A stretch of DNA of 64,000 bases from Roseibium algicola (GTDB taxonomy: Bacteria > Pseudomonadota > Alphaproteobacteria > Rhizobiales > Stappiaceae), in contig NZ_CP019630.1 in the NCBI RefSeq assembly GCF_001999245.1, positions 4,059,001 to 4,123,000 of the forward strand. Direction: 5' to 3'. Position numbers and translations under genes: made by a program. Shown one piece after another: positions 42,945 to 49,782 of the stretch. The stretch's first letter is position 1, and each line of letters starts with the position of its first letter. The notes under the pieces are model-generated. The model saw only the letters and a list, made by a program, of their open reading frames with translations. It had not been told where the DNA came from and did no database searches.

Positions 42945-43158
42945 TGTGTTTCAAGGCTATTTGAGCCGCTTATTGGCCTAAATTGGCCATCCTATGCGAC
43001 TCGGGACAACAACAACTTCTTTGCTCGTCTTCAGTTTCCAGCTCGTGAGACCACAGGTTTCGCATTTCTCGCGTTTACCGTTTCGCACTAAACTCCAAGT
43101 TTTCCTCAAGTTGACAAAAAAACTTTGGGCTCTTCGGCACGGTCGCAACGGGCCAGTC

Positions 43159-44196
43159 TCAAGTCGTGCGACCGGGTTCGGGCTTCCATCGAAATCCAAC
43201 GCGAACGATCCCATGGTCGTTGGTTCCGCTTTCCTTGTGGTCGTCGTAGTTCAGGTGGTCATTCTGCACCAGCATCTCGTCGAACGCCCACAATCGCTTC
43301 TTGGAGTTGTCATAAAATTCCTGACTGAACAATATGTGGTCCAGGCTCTCACGTTGTCCCTTGAAAACATGGGTGTAATAGACATCACGCGTCGAGCGGT
43401 ATTCCTGCATGGTTTGTGCTGTGTACAGCGCGTTGTCGCCGCCGCCAGTCGAGAGCGGGGACAGATAAGTAGGCTGTTCGGACAATACGTTAAGCGTATT
43501 GCTTTCCTTGCCATCGTTCATATCTCCGATCAGCACCACCGGCGTGTCGGTATCTTTCGTCAGGTTGGTCACAATCATTCGAAGTGCTGCGGCCTCAGCG
43601 GTCCGTCGAACTGTTGAAATTGCGTAGCCAAGAGCATTTACATGAGGGCCATGAATGTCTTGTTTGTACCAACTCCTCTCACGCCAGATCTGTGCAGGAC
43701 GACGGGACTTAAAGTGACAAATAAACACGTGAATGACCGGTGTTCGAGGGTCAGGTTGGACTTGTAGGTGCATGACCGGACGTGAAAAACCGTCGAGCGA
43801 AACGGAAATGTCAGGCTGCTGTGGGTCATCACCAGTCGATTGCAATACGAAATCTTTAGGAAAAGTGTCGATCCACTCAGGACTGTCCACCAGCATTTCC
43901 TTGCGCACCGCGGCGGCGCAAATAATCTTGTCGTTGTTATGATCGTTCGGGACAAGCAGAGTGTGCGTGTCAGCTATCGCCGATTGATCCATCGCACGCT
44001 GCAGTGCTTCTTTCGCCCAAAGTTCCTGAAACCCGATGACGTCTGCGTCGAGCCGGGTCAATGCACGAGCGGTGTAGTCAACCTTCTTGTCGAATACTTC
44101 CTGAGCCCAGCCGTCGGTATCCCCGTAAATGGCCTCTCCAGGAAGATGGAGATTGAGTAAATTGAAACTGGCAAATGAAATATCGCGCGCGTTCAT
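43159..44196 (-). CDS. Endonuclease/exonuclease/phosphatase (EEP) family protein
   Basis: About 345 residues. EEP-fold motifs are seen: SFASFNLLNLH, the metal Glu in IGFQELW, VFICHFKSRRP, VVLIGDMNDGK, LDHILFSQEF, and NDHGIVRVGF with the terminal Asp-His. It hydrolyses a phosphodiester in nucleic acid, lipid or a signalling molecule; the substrate is unknown. ATG 44196 follows GAAGGG; the frame is open to ATG 44352, adding 52 atypical residues. It lies upstream of the short-Argonaute pair on the same strand but is separated by a terminator-like hairpin. Confidence 0.85.
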   Translation of the reverse strand: MNARDISFASFNLLNLHLPGEAIYGDTDGWAQEVFDKKVDYTARALTRLDADVIGFQELWAKEALQRAMDQSAIADTHTLLVPNDHNNDKIICAAAVRKEMLVDSPEWIDTFPKDFVLQSTGDDPQQPDISVSLDGFSRPVMHLQVQPDPRTPVIHVFICHFKSRRPAQIWRERSWYKQDIHGPHVNALGYAISTVRRTAEAAALRMIVTNLTKDTDTPVVLIGDMNDGKESNTLNVLSEQPTYLSPLSTGGGDNALYTAQTMQEYRSTRDVYYTHVFKGQRESLDHILFSQEFYDNSKKRLWAFDEMLVQNDHLNYDDHKESGTNDHGIVRVGFRWKPEPGRTT

Positions 44197-44489
44197 TTCG
44201 TAACCCTTCAAGACAATTTGTCTAACAAGGTATCTCATCTTGTGGTTGTTGTTTGTGACAATCACGTCACTGATGCCTGCAGGCGCTGCCGATACGGCAC
44301 GCGCTGAGGTTACTTGCATGCCGGTTTCGATTTGACTGTACCTGGTACTCATTGAACGAGGTTTTGCAAACCACCTTAGCTGGTCCGGTTTCTTTTAAAT
44401 CGCTCTGTTTCGTAGATCCGAGGATTTGGTTCCGGGCAAACGGCCGCCGGCCATCGGCCGTCGAAATTCATATTGAGCTTTTCCCTGCC

Positions 44490-44641
44490 GGTGAGGGGCG
44501 GTCAGCCCTTTTAGCCCCGAGCGGTCGCGCCGCAACCGTTTCGGTTTTCAGTCCGTCCAGGTTTCCATTCTTCTCCTACCGAACCCATTGCACCGCGCCC
44601 TTGAAGCTCGGGGCTGACGGGCCTCTTCGCCGCCCCTCACC
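44490..44641 (+). repeat. Long nested inverted repeat in the ardA leader
   Basis: GGTGAGGGGCGG (44490-44501) pairs with CCGCCCCTCACC (44630-44641), GCCC (44505-44508) with GGGC (44619-44622), and AGCCCCGAG (44513-44521) with CTCGGGGCT (44607-44615). The closed loop is about 85 nt. It ends 34 bp before the ardA ATG. A folded leader RNA or a single-strand promoter on the transferred strand are both possible. Confidence 0.7.
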
Positions 44642-44675
44642 TTGGGGGAAAAGCGGCGGGATAGAGGGTAAGGAA

Positions 44676-45224
44676 ATGACAGAGAACACCCAACGGGCAC
44701 AGAAACCAGCGGAAGGGCAGGAACCTCGCATCTATGTGGCGTGCCTGGCTGCCTACAACAACGGCTGCCTTCACGGGCAATGGATACGCGCCGAACAGGA
44801 AACGGAAGACATTCAGGCGGAAATTTCCGAGATGCTCAAAGGCTCCCCGATCCTTGATGCCGAGGAATGGGCCATTCACGATTACGAAGGCTTTGAAGGG
44901 GCCGAAATCTCCGAATACGCGAGCATCAAAAGCGTAGCAGAACTTGCTGCCTTCGTATGTGAACACGGATCTCTCGGCGGCAAGCTGCTTCAGCATTTTT
45001 GCGGCGACATCGAGCAAGCAGAAGGCGCATTTGAAAACTATGCGGGCCTTTATAGCTCGCTCGCGGATTACGCTCAGGCCCTCATCGAAGAAACGATCGA
45101 GATCCCCGAACGACTCGCCAACTACATAGATTACGAGGCGATCGCCCGTGACATGGAACTCGGCGGCGAAGTCTTCACCATCGAACTGAGCTTCGAAAAA
45201 GTCCACGTTTTCTGGGTCCGGTAA
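44676..45224 (+). CDS. ardA: ArdA antirestriction protein
   Basis: A 182-residue acidic DNA-mimic of the ArdA family (RIYVACLAAYNNGCLHGQWIRA; EWAIHDYEGF; ASIKSVAELAAFVCEHG; PERLANYIDYEAIARDMELGGE). ArdA blocks type I restriction-modification enzymes during establishment in a new host. ATG 44676 follows AAGGA. It is placed at the start of the conjugation-core genes and behind a long hairpin, as for early-expressed plasmid leading-region genes. Confidence 0.92.
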   Translation: MTENTQRAQKPAEGQEPRIYVACLAAYNNGCLHGQWIRAEQETEDIQAEISEMLKGSPILDAEEWAIHDYEGFEGAEISEYASIKSVAELAAFVCEHGSLGGKLLQHFCGDIEQAEGAFENYAGLYSSLADYAQALIEETIEIPERLANYIDYEAIARDMELGGEVFTIELSFEKVHVFWVR

Positions 45225-45272
45225 GCCCCAAACACCTCGTTCATAACCTGCCGGTCTTCGGTCCGGGTTGAG

Positions 45273-45293
45273 CATGACCGGGCCGGTCATGCC
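45273..45293. repeat. Perfect 10-bp-arm palindrome upstream of parB
   Basis: GCATGACCGG (45273-45282), single G, CCGGTCATGC (45284-45293). It is 60 bp upstream of the parB ATG and 49 bp after ardA. An operator or ParB-type binding site is plausible. Confidence 0.65.
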
Positions 45294-45352
45294 AGCAATT
45301 CACGCCTCACATTCCGGTGGGCGCACCGGCAGATTTCAAGGAGCCATTTCCA

Positions 45353-47065
45353 ATGGAACTCGCACATATTCCTCTCGATCAGTTGAAAATTTCACCGCTC
45401 AATATGCGTCATGCGCGCAAAGCCCCGGATATCTCCGATATCCTTCCCTCAATTCGCGCAAGAGGCGTCCAGCAACCGCTGCTCGTTCGCAAAAACGGCA
45501 GCGGATACGAGATCGTTGCCGGACGGCGGCGGTTCTACTGCCTCAAGAAGATCGAAAAGGAGGGCGGTGAGATCGAGCCGGTCCCCTGCGCCGTCATGAG
45601 CGAAAAAGATGATGCCGCAGCGCTCGAGGCTTCCCTGATCGAAAACGTCGCTCGCCTCGCACCCGATGAAATGACACGCTTTGAAACCTTTGCGCGACTG
45701 GCCGCAGAAGGCCGTAGCGTCGAAGAGATCGCATCAACTTTTGGCGTGACGGCGATCATGGTCAAACGCTCGCTTGCCCTCGGTAATCTTTTGCCCGAGA
45801 TCCGGGACGCCTACCGGCAAGAAGACATCGACCCCGAAACCATCAGGCACCTGACCCTGGCAACGAAAGGTCAGCAAGCCGACTGGCTCAAACTGTTTCA
45901 AAATCCGGAGGAGCGCGCACCGCGTGGCCGACACCTCAAACAATGGCTCTTCGGCGGTGAGATCAAACTGGAAGCCGCGCTTTTTCCGCTTGATGCCTAT
46001 CAGGGGGAGATTGTCGCGGATCTCTTCGCAGAGACCGGGTATTTCGTCGATGGTGACCTGTTCTGGCAGCTCCAGAACAAGGCTATCGCCGAACGGTGCG
46101 ACGCCCTTAGAGAAGAAGGCTGGCAGGATGTCGTCGTGCTCGATCCCGGCGCATATTTTCCGCAATGGGAGCACGCGAAAACAGGAAAAGAAGACGGTGG
46201 CCGGGTCTATGTTGAAACAAAATTGAACGGTGAAATCACTTTCCACGAAGGCTACCTGACACGCAAAGAACACGACCGGCGCATGAAAGTTCGCGTTGGA
46301 GAAGGCGGCGAAGCTGTCGATGACCGTCCGGTCCGCCCTGAACTTACAGCCGCCGCGCAAAACTACATCGAACTTCACCGGCATGCGGCTGTTCGTGGTG
46401 CTCTGCTGAAAGAGCCGCAGTTGGCATTGCGCGTGATGGTCGCTCATGCGATCCGCGGATCGGATCTTTGGCAGGTCCGGCCCGAGCCGCAAATAGCCGA
46501 CCGCGAAACAACCGCTGAAAGCATCGCAAATTCGAAGGCCCAGGTTGCCTTCGAAGCCGAACGCGCAGAGATCCTGAAACTCCTCGATCTTGCCGAAGAC
46601 TGTCCCTCCCTGACGCGCCCCTTCGGCCTCGATGTGCGGGTCGGAACGCTACTGGCAAAACTCATCACACTCACCGACGCCGAAGTCGGGCGATTGCTCA
46701 CCTTCGTCATGGCGGAAACCTTGAGCGCCGGAACTAGCCTGATCGAGCAGATCGGCAATCATTTGAGTGTCGATCTCAGTGACCTCTGGGAGCCGGAAGA
46801 TGCCTTCTTCGACCTTCTTCGCGACAAGGCAGCGATCAATGAAATTCTGGCCGAGACCGGAGGAAAGGGCCTTGCGAACGCCAATATCAGCGCAACGGCA
46901 AAAGACCAGAAGCAGGCGATCCGGGACAGTCTGAAGGGAGCGGAAGACAAACAAGACGCGAAATGGCTGCCGCGCTATCTGAAGTTCCCATTTGCTGCCT
47001 ACACCAAATCCGGGGCTGCCCGGCTCGGCGAAATGGCTGATCGAGCCCAAAAGCTTTCCGGCTGA
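45353..47065 (+). CDS. ParB/RepB/Spo0J-family protein of the conjugative core
   Basis: A 570-residue ParB-superfamily protein, much longer than chromosomal ParB. The N-terminal ParB domain (IPLDQLKISPLNMRHARKAPDI; GYEIVAGRRRFYCLKKIEKEGG; LIENVARLAPDEMTRFETFARL) and an HTH (RSVEEIASTFGVTAIMVKRSLALGNLLPEI) are followed by about 350 residues typical of the ICE/plasmid form. ATG 45353 has AAGGAG upstream. No ParA is present. It lies in the ardA-parB-DUF736 block seen in related ICEs and probably acts in maintenance or regulation. Confidence 0.9.
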   Translation: MELAHIPLDQLKISPLNMRHARKAPDISDILPSIRARGVQQPLLVRKNGSGYEIVAGRRRFYCLKKIEKEGGEIEPVPCAVMSEKDDAAALEASLIENVARLAPDEMTRFETFARLAAEGRSVEEIASTFGVTAIMVKRSLALGNLLPEIRDAYRQEDIDPETIRHLTLATKGQQADWLKLFQNPEERAPRGRHLKQWLFGGEIKLEAALFPLDAYQGEIVADLFAETGYFVDGDLFWQLQNKAIAERCDALREEGWQDVVVLDPGAYFPQWEHAKTGKEDGGRVYVETKLNGEITFHEGYLTRKEHDRRMKVRVGEGGEAVDDRPVRPELTAAAQNYIELHRHAAVRGALLKEPQLALRVMVAHAIRGSDLWQVRPEPQIADRETTAESIANSKAQVAFEAERAEILKLLDLAEDCPSLTRPFGLDVRVGTLLAKLITLTDAEVGRLLTFVMAETLSAGTSLIEQIGNHLSVDLSDLWEPEDAFFDLLRDKAAINEILAETGGKGLANANISATAKDQKQAIRDSLKGAEDKQDAKWLPRYLKFPFAAYTKSGAARLGEMADRAQKLSG

Positions 47066-47074
47066 AGACCGGAA

Positions 47075-47120
47075 GGCGGGGGCGAACCTTTCACCCTGGA
47101 ATGAAGGTTCGCACCCCGCC
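47075..47120 (+). terminator. Strong hairpin after parB
   Basis: GGCGGGGGCGAACCTT (47075-47090) pairs over 16 bp with 47104-47120 (one unpaired A at 47113), loop 13 nt. It starts 9 bp after the parB stop, and a TTTTT run appears 7 bp past the stem. It is probably a terminator, or one of the structured elements of this region. Confidence 0.65.
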
Positions 47121-47783
47121 GTACGGATTTTTCGAACGTCCAAACAAAGCCCCGCGCCGAACCGGCGCGAGCTGTGTGTTATGGCCGGATCACGCGTACT
47201 GACATGAGAAAATCCAACGTTTCAGTCGCGCTGCTCGGCCGTTGTTGCAGGCGATGGTGTTTGGCAACGGATGCATTCAACGTGGCTCAATTGCGAATTT
47301 ACCACGGTCTTGGCTTGCCCGGATCCGGTTGCTGCCAATTGGCGGGAAACGGATTCTCCCGTTTTGCTTGGCCATTCTCCCAGCCGGCAAAGTTGGAGCG
47401 TTTGCTCGTTCTTTGGGCTCAAATCGAGCGCTGCGCTGCATTCGAATTCCTTTCCGTTCTGCCCGTGCCCGCGTCCCGTATCTGACCATTTCCACCCCTA
47501 GTTGGCCTCGTCGCTTCAAGGCCTCTCCCCTGCGGCTTTGCTAGTTGGACCTATGGCGAACGGCGCCTGGGCGAAACTGCCGCTCCGCGGTTTTTTCCCC
47601 GTCCGCTTGTCCAGGCGGACTTCCTCGCGCATGGGGCTTGCGCCCCCAAAAAACCGCTGCGCGGCAGTCCTCCGCTTGGCGCTTCGGCCCTGAAGGGTTC
47701 CCCCAGTCACCGCCCGCCATTTCTGGTCCCGCGTCAGCCGAGGGGAGAGGCCCCGAAGCGGCAAACACAAGGAGATGAAGAAA
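47121..47783 (+). other. Long non-coding leader with inverted repeats, upstream of DUF736
   Basis: About 660 bp without a credible gene. Its right half is highly structured. The 21-nt arms at 47576-47596 and 47648-47668 are near-perfect complements, each with a T6/A6 end. Inside are GTCCGC/GCGGAC (47601-47620) and a GGGGC/GCCCC stem (about 47633-47646). The left half holds a CGGGA/TCCCG stem followed by TTTT near 47365. It could be a structured RNA leader, a single-strand origin or a promoter acting on the transferred strand. Confidence 0.6.
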
Positions 47784-48110
47784 ATGGCACAGGCACTCGG
47801 ATTTGTGACGAAGACGGAAAACGGCGCTTTCGAAGGCACCCTCTCCATGATGAGCCTCAAAAAACGCATCAGCATCAAGCCCAACGAGGCCAAGGAAAGT
47901 GATGGCCAGCCCGACTTCCGGGTCTTCACCGAAGACCGCATCGAAATCGGTGGCGGCTGGAACCGGACCGGAAAAGTCAGTGGGAAATCCTACATCTCCC
48001 TGACCTTCGCAGCCCCTGAATTCGGGCCGCACCGGATCTTCGCCAACCTCGGCAGGGCTGCTGGCGAGACAAACGAAAACGTCATGGCAATCCTCTGGAA
48101 TCCGGCCTGA
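47784..48110 (+). CDS. DUF736 family protein
   Basis: A 108-residue DUF736 protein (LGFVTKTENGAFEGTL; QPDFRVFTEDRIEIGGGWNRTGKVSGKSYISLTFAAPEFGPHRIFANLG), a family found next to conjugation and parB genes on alphaproteobacterial plasmids and ICEs, with no assigned function. ATG 47784 is chosen as AAGGAG lies 9 bp upstream; an ATG at 47775 is too close to it. Confidence 0.9.
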   Translation: MAQALGFVTKTENGAFEGTLSMMSLKKRISIKPNEAKESDGQPDFRVFTEDRIEIGGGWNRTGKVSGKSYISLTFAAPEFGPHRIFANLGRAAGETNENVMAILWNPA

Positions 48111-48116
48111 CAGAAA

Positions 48117-48158
48117 TAAGAAAGCCTCCGCACTGAGCGGTGCGGGGGCGCTTTCTTA
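48117..48158 (+). terminator. Terminator after DUF736
   Basis: TAAGAAAGC (48117-48125) pairs with GCTTTCTTA (48150-48158), with inner CCGCAC/GTGCGG. The outer A/T-rich arms can act on either strand. It starts 6 bp after the stop codon. Confidence 0.75.
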
Positions 48159-48203
48159 CAACCGGTATCCGAATTCGGGCGAAAGGCGTAACTGAAATGC
48201 TCC

Positions 48204-48231
48204 GGCGAAAACCGGCTTGAAGGTTTTCGCC
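48204..48231 (+). promoter_or_regulatory. Hairpin upstream of rdfS
   Basis: GGCGAAAACC (48204-48213) and GGTTTTCGCC (48222-48231), perfect 10-bp arms, 8-nt loop, 114 bp before the rdfS ATG. Candidate site for the FseA-type activator or a leader hairpin. Confidence 0.55.
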
Positions 48232-48344
48232 GCTGCTCAAATAGACAGTCTTCGCCGATCTTGGCAGCTATCGGCGCTGCTTTCTCACCTACGGCAAGAC
48301 CATCCTCGGCACCGCAGCTCCGAAATCCAACCATTGGAGTTGCC

Positions 48345-48557
48345 ATGACCGACACACAATTGGAAGACGACGGCCCGTTCCTCACAACGAAGGAAGCAGC
48401 CCGGTTTTTAAAGCTGAGACCCAACACGCTGGAGAAAATGCGTGTCAATGGCGGCGGTCCCATCTACCGCAAACACGGCCGTCACGTGCGCTATCACATC
48501 GACGATCTCAACGACTGGTCGAACCTCAGAAAGAAGGATTCGACCGCCGATGTCTGA
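48345..48557 (+). CDS. rdfS: RdfS-like excisionase (recombination directionality factor)
   Basis: A 70-residue winged-helix protein of the AlpA/excisionase type (FLTTKEAARFLKLRPNTLEKMRVNGGGPIYRKHGRHVRYHIDDLNDW). In ICEMlSym-R7A, RdfS directs the integrase toward excision and heads an operon with traF and the relaxase gene, under FseA control. The same gene order is seen here. ATG 48345 follows TTGGAG. Its stop overlaps the DUF2840 gene by 8 bp. Confidence 0.85.
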   Translation: MTDTQLEDDGPFLTTKEAARFLKLRPNTLEKMRVNGGGPIYRKHGRHVRYHIDDLNDWSNLRKKDSTADV

Positions 48558-49032
48558 TCGACTTTTTACGACAGTTGAGCTCGTGTTCTATCCCGAGTTC
48601 CGCAACGACCGCTTGCGTTTCGGCAGGCCCGTCGGGCGCGTGGATTTGGATCGAAGACGCGCGCTCGCCGTCTTCGATCCCGGCGAGATGTTCGGCTATG
48701 TCCGCTGGTACGCCAACGAATATGGAACGCAGTCCTGGAGCTTTCTGGTCGCGCAGACCCTTGGTCAGTTGGACCGGCAAGGTGTCGCGCTTACCCGTGT
48801 TGATGGCATCAAACCAGGAGCCGGGATCCTGCTTCATTTGGACGGTGCGGCGCGTGTAAGGCAACTCTTCAAGCTGCTGGACGCGCTCGAAGCGCGCGGT
48901 TTCGAGGCGGAAGATATCTCTCCTTCCTATTACCGGCATCTTCACAACCGTATTCTCACGCGCAGCGAAATCCGGCCCTATTCAAACACCCAGCACAGAG
49001 CCGTTCAAACGGCAAGGCTGGTGCTGGAATGA
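48550..49032 (+). CDS. DUF2840 family protein
   Basis: A 160-residue protein of the DUF2840 family (TTVELVFYPEFRNDRLRFGRP; FGYVRWYANEYGTQSWSFLVAQTL; GAGILLHLDGAARVRQLFKLLDAL). It is found between excisionase and traF genes in this ICE class. Overlaps with rdfS (8 bp) and traF (4 bp) show tight coupling. The function is not known; a role in transfer is likely from position. Confidence 0.88.
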   Translation: MSDRLFTTVELVFYPEFRNDRLRFGRPVGRVDLDRRRALAVFDPGEMFGYVRWYANEYGTQSWSFLVAQTLGQLDRQGVALTRVDGIKPGAGILLHLDGAARVRQLFKLLDALEARGFEAEDISPSYYRHLHNRILTRSEIRPYSNTQHRAVQTARLVLE

Positions 49033-49532
49033 GAACCCGGACCCTCATTGCGACCGTTGTTTCTGTGCTTGCCCTGGCCGCTTCCGGCGCGCATTGGCTG
49101 CCGCTCAAGCTTGTCTATAACGGTTCTGCAAGCGCTCCGGCCGGTTATTATTGGGTCGATCAATTACCCGCGAAACCCGGCGACCACGTGCTGATCGAGC
49201 CGCCGGACGCAATTCGAAAGCTTATTGAAGATCGGCTCTATCTTCCGCGTGGTGTCCCCTTGATCAAGGAAATTGCCGCGTCCAATGGCGACACCGTTTG
49301 CCGTCTTGATCGCGATGTTCTGATCAACGGAATGACCGTCGCACATGCCCGGGCGACGGACAAAAAGGGGCGGCCATTGCCGAATTGGAAGGGGTGCCAC
49401 TTGCTCGCAGAGAACCAGATTTTCCTGCTGCAACAGCATCCGGATTCTTTCGACAGCCGGTATTTCGGGATCGTCGAAAGGTCCCGGATACTCGGCAGGG
49501 CGACGCGGCTCAGTGTCTTGAGCCGGAAATGA
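49029..49532 (+). CDS. traF: TraF-type S26 signal peptidase
   Basis: A 167-residue conjugative peptidase related to LepB and TraF of RP4. It has an N-terminal membrane helix (LIATVVSVLALAASGAHWLPL), nucleophile Ser in NGSASAPAGYYWV, general-base Lys in PRGVPLIKEIAAS, and the C-terminal QHPDSFDSRYFGIVERSRILGRA. TraF matures and cyclises the TrbC pilin. The start overlaps the DUF2840 stop (ATGA). Confidence 0.92.
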   Translation: MRTRTLIATVVSVLALAASGAHWLPLKLVYNGSASAPAGYYWVDQLPAKPGDHVLIEPPDAIRKLIEDRLYLPRGVPLIKEIAASNGDTVCRLDRDVLINGMTVAHARATDKKGRPLPNWKGCHLLAENQIFLLQQHPDSFDSRYFGIVERSRILGRATRLSVLSRK

Positions 49533-49648
49533 CAGGTAAGGCCGTCCAGAGAATATGTGGCCCAGAGCGGCTGAAATGGACTGAGGCGGCGGAAGGCAAG
49601 ATAAAAGGGGAGCGTGCAAGCTCCCCGGAACTTCAGTCTGCACATGGG

Positions 49649-49691
49649 GTTTCACCTGCACCCAGCGGCAAACCTCTGGTGCAGGTGAAAC
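49649..49691. other. Candidate oriT: perfect 14-bp inverted repeat before rlxS
   Basis: GTTTCACCTGCACC (49649-49662) and its exact complement (49678-49691) with a 15-nt loop, 91 bp before the relaxase ATG. A further AGGTGCA half-site lies at about 49724. No T-run follows, so it is not a normal terminator for traF. The position next to the relaxase gene is typical of an origin of transfer. Confidence 0.55.
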
Positions 49692-49782
49692 AGGTCAAGC
49701 TTCTGAAATCTCAAAAGAAGACCAGGTGCAAGTTAGCAGATTGTCTTGATCCGACCCAAACGGATGTGAGCTGCAACAAGAT

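Noticed and set aside
42813..43091. 92-codon plus-strand ORF
   Set aside because: It spans the terminator-like hairpin at 42914-42944 and reads as random sequence.
44352..44675. Upstream extension of ardA in the same frame
   Set aside because: This 108-codon stretch is the hairpin-containing leader; ArdA-like sequence and a good ribosome binding site begin at 44676.
47174..47485. Several overlapping 60-100-codon ORFs in the parB-DUF736 gap
   Set aside because: None has a protein-like pattern or start signal, and the region is dominated by inverted repeats.
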